Shown: positions 28,836 to 39,100 of the stretch, piece by piece
How positions within the stretch are numbered: the stretch's first letter is position 1
Layout: each line of letters opens with the position of its first letter
Assembly: GCA_903844215.1 (NCBI GenBank)
Contig: CAIMSP010000147.1
Span: forward strand, 1 to 46,258
Length of the DNA: 46,258 nt
Direction: 5' to 3'
Source of the DNA: an uncultured beta proteobacterium
GTDB taxonomy: Bacteria > Pseudomonadota > Gammaproteobacteria > Burkholderiales > Burkholderiaceae_C
The notes under the pieces: generated by a model
What the model was told of the DNA's origin: nothing
Databases searched by the model: none
What the model saw: only the letters and a program-made list of their open reading frames with translations
Made by a program: the position numbers and the translations under genes

Positions 28836-29671
28836 GTGCACCGTCCACACTGCCCGTCAGCATCGAGTTCTTTCCGCCCAAGACCCCTGAAGGTTCGGAC
28901 AAGCTGCGCGCCGTGCGCCAGCAGTTGTACGCGCTCGACCCCCAGTTCTGTTCGGTGACTTTCGGCGCCGGGGGCTCCACCCAGGCCGGCACCTTCAACA
29001 CCGTGGGCGAGATCCTGGCCGAGGGCGTGAGCGCGGCGTCGCACATCTCCTGCGTCGGCGCCACGCGCGACGCGGTGCGCGCGCAGTTGCAAACGCTCAA
29101 GTCCATGGGCGTGCAGCGCCTGGTGGCGCTGCGTGGTGACCTGCCCAGCGGCTTTGGCCTGGGCGGTGACTTCCATTACGCCAGCGACCTGGTGGCCTTC
29201 ATCCGCGCCGAAACCGGCGAGCACTTTCACGTCGAAGTCGCCTGCTACCCGGAAGTGCACCCGCAGGCCAAGTCGCCTCAGTCCGACCTGGATGCCTTTG
29301 GCGCCAAGGTGCAGGCCGGCGCCAACTCGGCGATCACGCAGTATTTCTACAACCCGGACGCCTACTTCCGCTTTGTCGACGACGCGCATGCCATGGGCCT
29401 GCATGTCCCGGTCGTGCCGGGCATCATGCCGATCATCAGTTCAACCCAGTTGATGCGCTTCTCCGACGCCTGCGGCACCGAAATCCCGCGCTGGATTCGA
29501 CTGCGCCTGCAAGCCTTTGGCGACGACACCGCATCGATCAAGGAGTTCGGCATGGACGTGGTGAGCAACCTGTGCGAGCAACTTCGTGCCGGCGGCGCCC
29601 CGGCCCTGCATTTCTACACGATGAACCAGTCCGGCGCCACGCTGGAGCTGTGCAAGCGGCTGGGCCTATAG
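28832..29671 (+). CDS. metF: Methylenetetrahydrofolate reductase
   Basis: FAD enzyme reducing 5,10-methylene-THF to 5-methyl-THF, the methyl donor for methionine synthase. The 279 residues begin with the catalytic-glutamate strand SIEFFPPKTPEG, followed by VTFGAGGST, VALRGDLP, HVEVACYPEVHP, GANSAITQYFYN and VPGIMPI, all typical. ATG at 28832 overlaps the tlyA stop. The last 18 or so codons plus downstream sequence are duplicated in tandem (29617-29724 and 29725-29839), but the first copy keeps the natural end. Confidence 0.96.
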   Translation: MSAPSTLPVSIEFFPPKTPEGSDKLRAVRQQLYALDPQFCSVTFGAGGSTQAGTFNTVGEILAEGVSAASHISCVGATRDAVRAQLQTLKSMGVQRLVALRGDLPSGFGLGGDFHYASDLVAFIRAETGEHFHVEVACYPEVHPQAKSPQSDLDAFGAKVQAGANSAITQYFYNPDAYFRFVDDAHAMGLHVPVVPGIMPIISSTQLMRFSDACGTEIPRWIRLRLQAFGDDTASIKEFGMDVVSNLCEQLRAGGAPALHFYTMNQSGATLELCKRLGL

Positions 29672-29839
29672 CGCGCGTGTCGATCCCCGCAAGCGGGGGG
29701 CCCTCGCCCAGCGCTCTACGGTCTCACGATGAACCAGCCCGGCGCCACGCTGGAGCTGTGCAAGCGGCTGGGCCTATAGCGCGCGTGTCGATCCCGCGAC
29801 GCGGGTCGATCCCCGCAAGCGGGGCCCCTCGCCCAGCGC
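29617..29839. repeat. Tandem duplication of the metF 3' end (period 108 bp)
   Basis: The segment beginning CACGATGAACCAG at 29617 recurs at 29725 with a single base change in its first 68 bases. Copy 1 contains the metF tail, stop codon and a hairpin CCCCGC-AA-GCGGGG (29685-29698). Copy 2 has the same tail as a non-coding remnant, and two hairpins (29793-29805 and 29811-29824) because an 18-base GTCGATC-containing module was added. Copy 2 ends at the hemL stop codon. Confidence 0.9.
29793..29824. terminator. Paired hairpins between convergent metF and hemL
   Basis: CCCGC-GAC-GCGGG (29793-29805) and CCCCGC-AA-GCGGGG (29811-29824) lie between two convergent genes, where a bidirectional terminator is expected. 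Neither is followed by a T-run, so termination is inferred from position only. Confidence 0.4.
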
Positions 29840-31133
<1,294 letters not shown>

Positions 31134-31150
<17 letters not shown>

Positions 31151-32087
31151 GGGAGAGTCCTTGGGTTAAGGCTTGGGGAAGATCATTGGCTGGCACTTCG
31201 TCGTCGCCCGGGGCGAGCGCTTCAGCTTGGGCCCAGAACAAGCGGTCGGGCAGCGTATGGCCCATGCCGGGTTGAAAGCCGCCCAGCAGGCAGCGGTCCA
31301 GATAGTTCAGGGCCTCGCTGGTCGCGCTGGCCAGGTCGCAGCCGCTGGCCAGCAGCGCGGCCAGTGCGGCCGACAAGGTGTCGCCGGCACCGACAAAGAC
31401 GGCCTCGATGCGCTCGAATTTTTCGCTCGCCAGAATTTCGCTGGGTGAGGCCAGCACGTTGTCGATCCATTGATCCGGCAAGGGGATGCCGGTGACCAGG
31501 GTGTAGGGTGCGCCCAGGGCCTCGGCGGCACGGGCGATGTCGCGTGCCTGCGGATTGGACTGCGCGCTCCAGTCGGGCAACAACCAGCGCCACAGCGTGC
31601 TGTAGTGACCCACCAGGATGGTGGTCTGTGGCAGCAGCAGTTCGGCAAAAGCGTCCAGGTAGTTGTCGATGCGGGCCTCGTCCCACCAGGACAGGCTGGG
31701 CATGTAGGCGACCACAGGAATGTCCTCGTAATCGGACGCCATCGCGGCGATGGCGCTCAAGTTCTCGGGGCTGCCGACAAAGCCCACCTTGATCACGTGC
31801 ACCGCGATGTCTTCCAGCACCGCACGGGCCTGCGCCACGACCGATTCCTCACTCATGCCGAAGTGTTCGAAGATGGCCCCGGTGTCGCGCGCGTAACTTC
31901 CGGTAACGATGGGCAGGGCGTGCGCGCCCACGGAAGCGATCGCCAGAGCGTCGGCGCACAGCCCGGCGGCGCCGCTGGGGTCACTGGCGTTGAAGCTCAT
32001 CACACAGGCGGGCTGGAGCTCGCTCGCGTCCCCTGATTCGGGTGCGAGCGGGTCCTGCACTGGGGGTCGAGAGTAGGGGTTTGTCAT
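31134..32087 (-). CDS. thiD: Hydroxymethylpyrimidine / phosphomethylpyrimidine kinase-like protein
   Basis: A ribokinase-fold enzyme in the thiamin pyrimidine branch. The 317 residues have [20 protein letters not shown] near the N-terminus (matching the 'SGGAGIQADLK' motif of ThiD), [18 protein letters not shown], and the anion-hole motif [17 protein letters not shown]. ThiD normally has GTGCTLSAA; here Asp takes the Cys position, as in pyridoxal kinases. Substrate is therefore somewhat uncertain, and PdxK/PdxY-like activity cannot be excluded. It is upstream of and overlaps hemL, and diverges from the rubredoxin gene. Confidence 0.82.
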
Positions 32088-32119
32088 TAGCCAAATTTCG
32101 GCGCGGGGCGGTGCGGCCG

Positions 32120-32147
32120 CTGAAACAGCGTAGTTGGCCTCTATACA
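32120..32147 (+). promoter_or_regulatory. Probable sigma-70 promoter for the rubredoxin gene
   Basis: CTGAAA (32120-32125), a 16-base spacer and TATACA (32142-32147), with TACAAT overlapping at 32144. Start of transcription would be about 32155, some 27 bases before the GTG at 32182. It lies in the 94-base divergent gap to thiD. Confidence 0.45.
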
Positions 32148-32181
32148 ATGCCTTCATTCTATTCGACACCCAAAAAATACT

Positions 32182-32355
32182 GTGATTGCTAGCGCCACTT
32201 GGATGTGCCTGATTTGCGGCTGGATTTATGACGAGGCCGTGGGCGCGCCCGAGCACGGCATCGCCCCCGGTACGCGCTGGAGCGACGTCCCGATGAATTG
32301 GACCTGCCCGGAGTGTGGCGCGCGCAAGGAGGACTTCGAACTGGTTCAGCTATAA
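32182..32355 (+). CDS. Rubredoxin
   Basis: Small iron protein for one-electron transfer. Four cysteines ligate Fe in MCLICGWIYDE and WTCPECGARKEDF, with the intervening GIAPGTRWSDVPMNW typical of single-domain rubredoxins. The GTG at 32182 gives VIASATWMCLICG, 57 residues, similar to relatives with a few residues before the first CxxC. A TTG 16 codons upstream overlaps the promoter and is rejected; ATG at 32203 (50 residues) is possible. Its electron partner is not in the window. The order thiD-rubredoxin-pilG appears conserved in related bacteria (from memory). Confidence 0.92.
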   Translation: MIASATWMCLICGWIYDEAVGAPEHGIAPGTRWSDVPMNWTCPECGARKEDFELVQL

Positions 32356-32375
32356 ATGAAAGAGTGGACTTTCAT
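32356..32375 (+). terminator. Short hairpin after the rubredoxin gene
   Basis: ATGAAAG and CTTTCAT are separated by six bases directly after the rubredoxin stop codon. No T-run follows, so this may be an attenuator, a weak terminator or chance. Confidence 0.25.
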
Positions 32376-32459
32376 GAGTCGAGACGATTCGCAACTCAGG
32401 CATGACGGTCACGGCCTGGCGTGCGCTGCGGGCGCACATACAAGAAGGAGAATTGCCAC

Positions 32460-32858
32460 GTGAGTACAAGCCCCTCAGGCATCAAGGTTCTGGTCGTCGA
32501 TGACAGCAACACGATACGTCGCAGCGCGGAAATTTTTCTCAAGCAGGGCGGGCACGAGGTGCTGCTGGCCGAGGATGGCTTTGATGCCCTTGCCAAGGTG
32601 AACGACTTCCAGCCGAATCTGATCTTTTGCGATATCTTGATGCCCCGTCTGGACGGTTATCAGACCTGCGCCATCATCAAGCGAAGCCCCAAGTTTTCGT
32701 CGGTTCCGGTGATCATGCTGTCGTCCAAGGACGGCGTTTTTGACAAGGCGCGTGGGCGCATGGTGGGCTCGCAGGATTACCTCACCAAGCCGTTCACCAA
32801 AGACCAGTTGCTGCAAACCGTGCAGCAATTTGGCACCACTGTGCAAGGAGCTGTTTGA
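32460..32858 (+). CDS. pilG: Response regulator PilG (CheY-like, twitching motility)
   Basis: Stand-alone receiver domain, 132 residues. Acidic pocket VVDDS (13-16 region), phospho-acceptor D58 in FCDILMPRLDG, conserved S/T in VIMLSSKDG and the lysine in YLTKPF are all present. In Pseudomonas, PilG is the ChpA output that promotes pilus extension. GTG at 32460 is preceded by AAGGAG at about eight bases; the upstream frame to 32421 is rejected. It is the first gene of the pilG-pilH-pilI-pilJ-chpA operon. Its stop overlaps the pilH ATG by one base. Confidence 0.93.
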   Translation: MSTSPSGIKVLVVDDSNTIRRSAEIFLKQGGHEVLLAEDGFDALAKVNDFQPNLIFCDILMPRLDGYQTCAIIKRSPKFSSVPVIMLSSKDGVFDKARGRMVGSQDYLTKPFTKDQLLQTVQQFGTTVQGAV

Positions 32859-33232
32859 TGGCGATTCAGAGTGTGTTGGTGGTGGATGATTCAAAAACCG
32901 AGTTGATGTATCTGAGCGGTCTGCTCAAGAAGAGCGGCCTGTCGGTCAGGACCGCCGAGAACGCGGAAGAGGCCTTTCGTCGGCTGGAGGAGGCGAAACC
33001 CGATCTGATCCTGATGGATGTGGTGATGCCCGGGCAGAATGGTTTCCAACTGACCCGTGCGATCACGCGCAACCCGCTTTACTCGGGCATACCGATCATC
33101 ATGTGCACCAGCAAGAACCAGGAGACGGACCGCGTGTGGGGAATGCGTCAGGGTGCCCGCGACTACATCGCCAAGCCCGTCGACCCGACTGAACTGCAGA
33201 GCAAAATCAACGCTTTGAACGGACCTGTTTAA
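32858..33232 (+). CDS. pilH: Response regulator PilH (CheY-like)
   Basis: Second single-domain receiver, 124 residues: LVVDDSKTEL, phospho-acceptor D54 in LILMDVVMPGQNG, IIMCTSKNQ and YIAKPVDP. In the Pseudomonas Pil-Chp system PilH acts as a counter-regulator or phosphate sink to PilG. The start ATG is fused to the pilG stop (TGATG), ensuring coupled synthesis. It is five bases from pilI. Confidence 0.93.
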   Translation: MAIQSVLVVDDSKTELMYLSGLLKKSGLSVRTAENAEEAFRRLEEAKPDLILMDVVMPGQNGFQLTRAITRNPLYSGIPIIMCTSKNQETDRVWGMRQGARDYIAKPVDPTELQSKINALNGPV

Positions 33233-33237
33233 ACCTC

Positions 33238-33777
33238 ATGGCAAACCGCGAAGCACTTCGGGAACTCCAGAGCCGCTTGGCCAGCAGGCTGCAGGCGGCG
33301 CGTGCCGAGGGGGTGCGTCTGTCCTGGCTTGCGGTCGAGGCAGGGGCCAGGAAATACCTCTTTCCATTGCATCAGTCCGGCGAGATTTTTTCTTGGGAAA
33401 GCGCCCAGGGTGTGCCCTACACCCAGGCCTGGTTTCTGGGCGTTTCGAATCTTCGCGGCGGGCTCTTTGGCGTGGTCGAGCTGTCGCGCTTTATCGCCCG
33501 ATCGCAGCCTGCCGACAGCGTCACGGCGCCGGATCCGGCGCGTCCCGAGAGTTACCTGATTGCGTTGAACGCGGCGCTGGACGTGAACTGCGCCCTGTTG
33601 GTGGACCGCCTTGAGGGACTGCGCAGCGTGGATTCGTTTGCCTCGACGGCCCTTCGGCTGGACGGCGATCCGGCCTATTTTGGCAATGTGTATACCGATG
33701 CCGGCGGTGAACGTTGGCAGGAAATCAATTTGCAGTCCCTGTCCCAGCAAGCCGATTTTTTGAGCATCAGTGCTTGA
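33238..33777 (+). CDS. pilI: CheW-like adaptor PilI
   Basis: Adaptor coupling the chemoreceptor PilJ to the kinase ChpA. The 179-residue product has a CheW-type beta-barrel: ARKYLFPLHQSGEIF, VPYTQAWFLGVSNLRGGLFG (the hallmark GxxNLRGxxxxV), and CALLVDRLEGLRSV. Membrane segments are absent. There is no ribosome site at the ATG, so translation may rely on coupling to pilH five bases upstream. Confidence 0.92.
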   Translation: MANREALRELQSRLASRLQAARAEGVRLSWLAVEAGARKYLFPLHQSGEIFSWESAQGVPYTQAWFLGVSNLRGGLFGVVELSRFIARSQPADSVTAPDPARPESYLIALNAALDVNCALLVDRLEGLRSVDSFASTALRLDGDPAYFGNVYTDAGGERWQEINLQSLSQQADFLSISA

Positions 33778-33798
33778 GTTTTTTTAGAAGGCCGAACC

Positions 33799-36090
33799 AT
33801 GTCCGTCGTTGACCAATTCAAGAAGATGTTTAAGAAGAACGCCGATCGGCCCGCTGCATCCTCCGATGCGCGGGAGGGCGGTGAAGCCCTGGGGCAGTTC
33901 TTTGGAGATTCGGTGCAAGGCTCGGACGAGGGCGCCGTGTTCGAGCCCCTCGCGCAGGATGTCGTGTCGCAAGTCGCGCCCGAGACCCCGCCCGCAGCCG
34001 CAGACGCGCCGGCCGAGGTGGCGGACGACGGTCTGGTGATGCTTCCAGTTCTGGGCGCTCGCCCGCTGGGTCAGCAGCAGAGAATTTTGGGCTCGGGCTT
34101 GGCCTTGGGCCTGGCGGCCTTGCTGGTGATCGTGCTGGTGGCGCGCTACCAGACCGATGAGGTGGCGCAACAAATGGCGGCAACGGGCGATTCACTGATG
34201 CAGTCGCAGCGCTTGGCCAAATCGGTATCGCAGGCGCTGGTCGGCAGCGCACCGGCGTTTCCCGACGTGGCTGAAAGTTCGGGGGCACTGGCCAAGACGG
34301 TGCGCGCCCTGAAGACCGGCGACGAGCACATCGGCGCGTTGCGCGGCGAGGGCCAGTCTGATCTGGAGAAGATCATGCCGCTGGTGGAGCGCGCCGAAAA
34401 GAGCGCCAGCGTCGTGATGCAGCAGCAAAAGATCCTGACCCAGGTGGGTGCGGCGCTGCGCAGCATCAATCGGCAATCGTCCGATTTGCTGGAAATTGCC
34501 GAAACCGTCTCGTCGCTCAAGCTGCAGCAAAATGCGCCCGCGTCGGAAATTTCCGCCGCCGGGCAACTGGTGATGTTGACGCAGCGCATCGGCAAGTCGG
34601 CGAACGAGTTCCTGACCATGGAGGGCGTCAGCCCCGAGGCGGTGTTCCTGCTGGGCAAGGATTTGAATTCCTTCAAGGAAATCGCGCAGGGTCTGCTCAA
34701 TGGCAGCCCGGAATTGCGCCTGAGCCGATCCGGCGACGTGCAAACCCGCGAGCGGCTCGATGCCTTGCTCAAGTTGTATGAACAGACGCGCGTGCAGGCC
34801 GGCGCCATCCTGGGCAATCTGCAAGGGCTGGTGTCCTCGCGTGAGGCGCAAACCTCCATCATTGCCGACAGCGAGCCGCTGCGCGCCCAACTACAGACGC
34901 TGCAGGCGCGCCTGGCAGCGCAAACCGGCTTGGGCCTGGCGACGATTTTGGCGCTGCTGTTGTCGGCGGCACTGGCCTTGGCGTGCGCCGCTGGCTTGGC
35001 CGCAGTGCAACTCCAGGACAGCCGCAAGCGTCAGTCGCTGGCCGAGCAGCAACGACTCTTGGCCGAGCAGCAGGAGGACGGTATCAAGCGCGTGAATGAC
35101 GCCAATCAAGCCGCGATTTTGCGACTGATGAACGAACTGCAGATGGTCGCTGAAGGCGATCTGACGCAGGAAGCGACCGTGACCGAGGACATCACCGGCG
35201 CCATCGCCGACTCGGTCAACTACACCGTCGAGGAACTCCGCTCCCTGGTCGGCAACGTGCAGAAGACGGCGACCCGAGTGGCGCAAACCACGGCGCAGGT
35301 GGACAGCACCTCGACCGAACTGCTGGCCGCATCGACCGAGCAGTTGCGTGAAATTCGCGAGACCGGTCGCTCGGTGCTGGACATGGCGTCGCGCATCAAC
35401 GAGGTGTCCACCCAGGCCCAGGAGTCGGCGGCGGTGGCGCGCCAGTCGCTGCTGGCGGCCGACACCGGCTTGCAGGCGGTGCAAAACGCGATCGGCGGTA
35501 TGAACTCGATCCGTGACCAGATCCAGGAAACGTCCAAGCGCATCAAGCGCCTGGGCGAATCCTCGCAGGAGATCGGTGAAATCACGGAACTCATTTCCGA
35601 CATCACCGAGCAGACCAATGTGCTCGCCTTGAACGCCGCCATCCAGGCGGCTTCGGCCGGCGAAGCGGGTCGGGGTTTCTCGGTCGTGGCCGAAGAAGTG
35701 CAGCGTCTGGCGGAACGCTCGGCGGATGCGACGCGACAGATTTCGGCCCTGGTGAAGGCGATTCAGACCGACACCCAGGATGCGGTCGGCGCCATGGAGC
35801 GTTCGACCCAGGGCGTGGTGGAGGGGGCCAAGCTGTCGGACAACGCCGGTGCCGCGTTGTCGGAAATTGACCGCGTGTCGCGCCGCCTCTCAGACCTGAT
35901 CGAACAGATCTCGAGCTCGGCGTCGCGTGAGGCCGAACTGGCCAACGTGGTGGCCGAGAACATCCAGCACATTTTTGCCGTGACCGAGCAGACCGGCGAG
36001 GGCACGCGCTCGACCGCGCAGCAGGTGCGGGAGTTGTCCCGCATGGCAGAAGAGTTGCGGCAATCGGTGTCGCGCTTCAAGATCTCCTGA
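33799..36090 (+). CDS. pilJ: Methyl-accepting chemotaxis protein PilJ
   Basis: Chemoreceptor of the type IV pilus system. The 763 residues comprise a cytoplasmic N-terminal extension (1-95, acidic and Pro/Ala-rich), a first membrane helix (about 96-117), a periplasmic PilJ-type sensor of about 260 residues, a second membrane helix (about 377-402), a HAMP-like segment and a long MCP signalling coiled coil. The hairpin tip reads NVLALNAAIQAASAGEAGRG, the PilJ-type variant of the usual EAARAGE. No C-terminal methyltransferase-tethering pentapeptide is seen. No pilK (CheR-like) gene follows, so adaptation may be absent or encoded elsewhere. Confidence 0.94.
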   Translation: MSVVDQFKKMFKKNADRPAASSDAREGGEALGQFFGDSVQGSDEGAVFEPLAQDVVSQVAPETPPAAADAPAEVADDGLVMLPVLGARPLGQQQRILGSGLALGLAALLVIVLVARYQTDEVAQQMAATGDSLMQSQRLAKSVSQALVGSAPAFPDVAESSGALAKTVRALKTGDEHIGALRGEGQSDLEKIMPLVERAEKSASVVMQQQKILTQVGAALRSINRQSSDLLEIAETVSSLKLQQNAPASEISAAGQLVMLTQRIGKSANEFLTMEGVSPEAVFLLGKDLNSFKEIAQGLLNGSPELRLSRSGDVQTRERLDALLKLYEQTRVQAGAILGNLQGLVSSREAQTSIIADSEPLRAQLQTLQARLAAQTGLGLATILALLLSAALALACAAGLAAVQLQDSRKRQSLAEQQRLLAEQQEDGIKRVNDANQAAILRLMNELQMVAEGDLTQEATVTEDITGAIADSVNYTVEELRSLVGNVQKTATRVAQTTAQVDSTSTELLAASTEQLREIRETGRSVLDMASRINEVSTQAQESAAVARQSLLAADTGLQAVQNAIGGMNSIRDQIQETSKRIKRLGESSQEIGEITELISDITEQTNVLALNAAIQAASAGEAGRGFSVVAEEVQRLAERSADATRQISALVKAIQTDTQDAVGAMERSTQGVVEGAKLSDNAGAALSEIDRVSRRLSDLIEQISSSASREAELANVVAENIQHIFAVTEQTGEGTRSTAQQVRELSRMAEELRQSVSRFKIS

Positions 36091-36115
36091 GTTGCTACGC
36101 CCAGCCACTGTCATG

Positions 36116-36185
36116 CGGGCTAACTTTCAAGCGCCGGCCGCGCAGCCCAGCCAGGCATGCAAGCGGGTACTTTCACGTTAACGGA
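36116..36185. repeat. About 70-bp dispersed repeat, copy 2
   Basis: Begins CGGGCTAACTTTCA and ends ACGTTAACGGA, identical at both ends to the element at 25300-25370, with a GC-rich middle of different sequence. It fills most of the pilJ-chpA gap and creates a spurious upstream start for chpA at 36157. Confidence 0.65.
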
Positions 36186-36192
36186 TCACGCC

Positions 36193-39100
36193 ATGCAAAT
36201 GAACGAAACCGTCGTCGATATTGATCCGACCGTCGCCGACCTGGGTCCTTTGGCCTGGGTGCTGGACGAGTTGCGCAAGTCCCTGGATGGGGCGATCAAG
36301 GCGCTGCACCGTTTTGTGCGCGCTGCGGACCTGGCCCTCGGGTCGGACCTGGCCGAGCTCGATACCAGCCATTTGCGCATTGCCCGCCAGCAGTTGCACC
36401 AGGCCGAAGGGGCGCTCGAGATGGTGGGTTTGAGTGCGCCGGCTGCGGTGTTGCGCGCCATGGAAGCGGTGACGCAGAAGTTTGTGCAACGCCCCGAGCT
36501 GTGCACGCCGGAGCAAGCAGCCAAAGTCGAGCGTGCCAGTTTTGCCCTGATCGAATATCTGGAGGCCGTGCTGCGCTCCAAGCCCGCGTCAGCCGTGGCG
36601 CTGTTCCCCCAATACCAGGATCTGCAGGAGATGGTTGGTGTGGCGCGCGTCCATCCTGCCGATCTGTGGCCCGTGGCCTGGCGCTGGGAGGAGATTGAAC
36701 TGGACAATCCAGCGACGCCGCTGGCCTACGACGAGGCCACGCGCCACCGCTTCGATCAGGCCATCTTGAAGGTCATCAAGACTGGCGACCCGGCCGCGGC
36801 CCGAAAACTGCAGCTGCTGTGTCTGGGGCTGGCGGCGGCGCAAAGTGAGCGCCAGCCGCGCAGCTTCTGGATCGTTTGCGCGGCCTACTTTGAGGGCTTG
36901 GCCGGTCGTTGGTTGCCCAACGACATGTTTGTCAAACGCACTTCCTCGGCGGTGCTCACGCAGTACATCGCCTTGGCGCGCTCGGACCTGACGCAAGCCG
37001 AGCGTTTGGCGCGCGAGTTGCTTTTCTTCTGCGCCCAGGCCGGGGCTTGCGTGAACGGTCCGGCGCCTCTGTTGGCGGCGGTGTTGCGGGCCTACGATTT
37101 GAAAGCCGAGGCCAAGCCCATTGACTACCAGTCGCGGGTGTTTGGCCGTTTCGACCCGGCGCTGCTGGTGCAGGCGCGCAAACGCATCGGCATTGCCAAG
37201 GAGATGTGGGCGGCACTGTCTGGCGGTGATATCCAAAAGCTCAAGGCGGCGGCGGACCAGTTCAGCCTGATCAGCGACTCGCTGATCAAGCTCAACCCGG
37301 CGAGTCACTCGCTGGCACAGGCACTGACGCGGGTGATGGAAGCCACGGTGCGCTCCGCTCAGCCGCCGACGCCACAGGTGGCGATGGAGGTGGCGACATC
37401 GGTGCTCTACCTGGAGGCGGCCTACGACGAGGTGGATCCTGAAGACACGCACCTGACGGCGCGCTCCGAACGTCTGGCTCAGCGGCTGGACCGTGCCCAT
37501 CAGGGCGCCGAGCCGCAAGCCTTGGAACCCTGGATGGAAGACCTTTACCGCAAGGTGAGCGAGCGCCAGACCATGGGCAGCGTGGTGAGCGAGTTGGGCG
37601 TGACCATGGGGTTGCTGGAAAAGGCGATGGACCAATTCTTCCGCCATCCCGAGGACAAGACGAGTTTGCAGCAAGTTCCCGGGCAGTTGGCGCAGATGCG
37701 CGGCGTGCTGTCGCTGCTGGGCCTGGATCAGGCCTCCCAGGCGGTGCTGCATATGCGCGACAGCGTTGAGAAGATCTTGGTGGATGAGGTTGACCCGGAC
37801 CAGGCCAGGGCCACGGGCACGTTTGAACGCCTGGGCAACAGCCTGGGCGCACTCGGTTTCATGGTCGACATGCTGAACTACCAGCCCGCGCTGGCGAAGA
37901 AGCTGTTTGTTTTCGACCAGGAAAGAAAAGAATTCAGATCGGTCATGGGTCGGTCGCCCGCCGTCGCGCCGGCGCCCAAGGCGGCTGAGCCACAAGCGCC
38001 AGCCTTGGCGCCGCTGCCCGCCGATCTCGCCAGCGCTGTGCCGGTGCTGGCGCCGGCAAGTCCTGTGCAGCCGCCCGCTGTGCCCGCCACCCCGCATGTG
38101 GAAGACGACGCGGAACTGCGGGAGATCTTCATCGAAGAGGCCACCGAAGTGCTGGCCGACGGCTTGGCCACGCTGCAGGGCTTGGCGCTGGCGCCTGACG
38201 ATTTGTCGCTACAGGCCACACTGCGCCGCTCCTTCCACACCCTCAAGGGCAGCTCCCGCATGGTGGGCTTGAACGAGTACGGCGAGGCCGCCTGGGCGCT
38301 GGAGCAGTTGCTCAACAGCTGGATCGCCGAGCAGCAGCCCGTGACCGATGCGCTGCGCGCGGTGGCCTGCGACGCGCTGCTCGGGCTGCAAGCCTGGTTG
38401 CACGATATCGCTGCCGGCACCGACGCACCCTGGAGCGCCGAGCCCTTTCGCAGCATGGCGGACGCCTTGCGCCTCGAGAACCGGCGCCTGCCCCTGGGGC
38501 TGGCCGAATCCGCTGCGGCGACCGCGCCCGATGTGGCTGCGTTGCCGCTGCCGGAGCAGGCCGCCGATCAGGGACGCTGGGTGCCGGAGTCGGCTGCGTC
38601 GCCGTTTGCGCCAGCACCGGCGCCGGAGCCAATCGACACCGGCCTGGAGCTGATCGACCTTGACTTTGACTCGCTGCTGGCGCTCGAAGCCGGCACGGAG
38701 CCAAGCCTGAGCGAGCCCGACACCGAAGTTGAGTTGCAGACCCAGCCGGCGGCGTTTTCCATGCCCGAGCTGGATTTCCCGGCACCGCCTGAGCCTCCGG
38801 CCCTGGATGTGGACTTGGACTTGGCTGCGGTCGATATCGATTTCGACGACCTGGTCTTCACGCTCGACGACGTCGCAGCAAGCCCGCTGCCTGGGGCGCA
38901 AGATGATGTGGCGCCAAGTGCCGCTCCCGACCTGCCGACATCAAACGAGGCTGAGGCCGAAGAAGAGGTCAAGGTCATCGGCTCCTTGCGCATTGGCATA
39001 CCGCTTTACAACGTCTACCTGAATGAGGCTGACGAATGGTCCCGTCGTTTGGTCACGGAAATCGGCGAGTGGTCGCTGGAGCTGGATCAGGCTTTGACCG

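Noticed and set aside
36157-36192. Upstream ATG giving a 12-residue longer ChpA
   Set aside because: These codons are the right half of a dispersed repeat element; the ATG at 36193 starts the recognisable protein.
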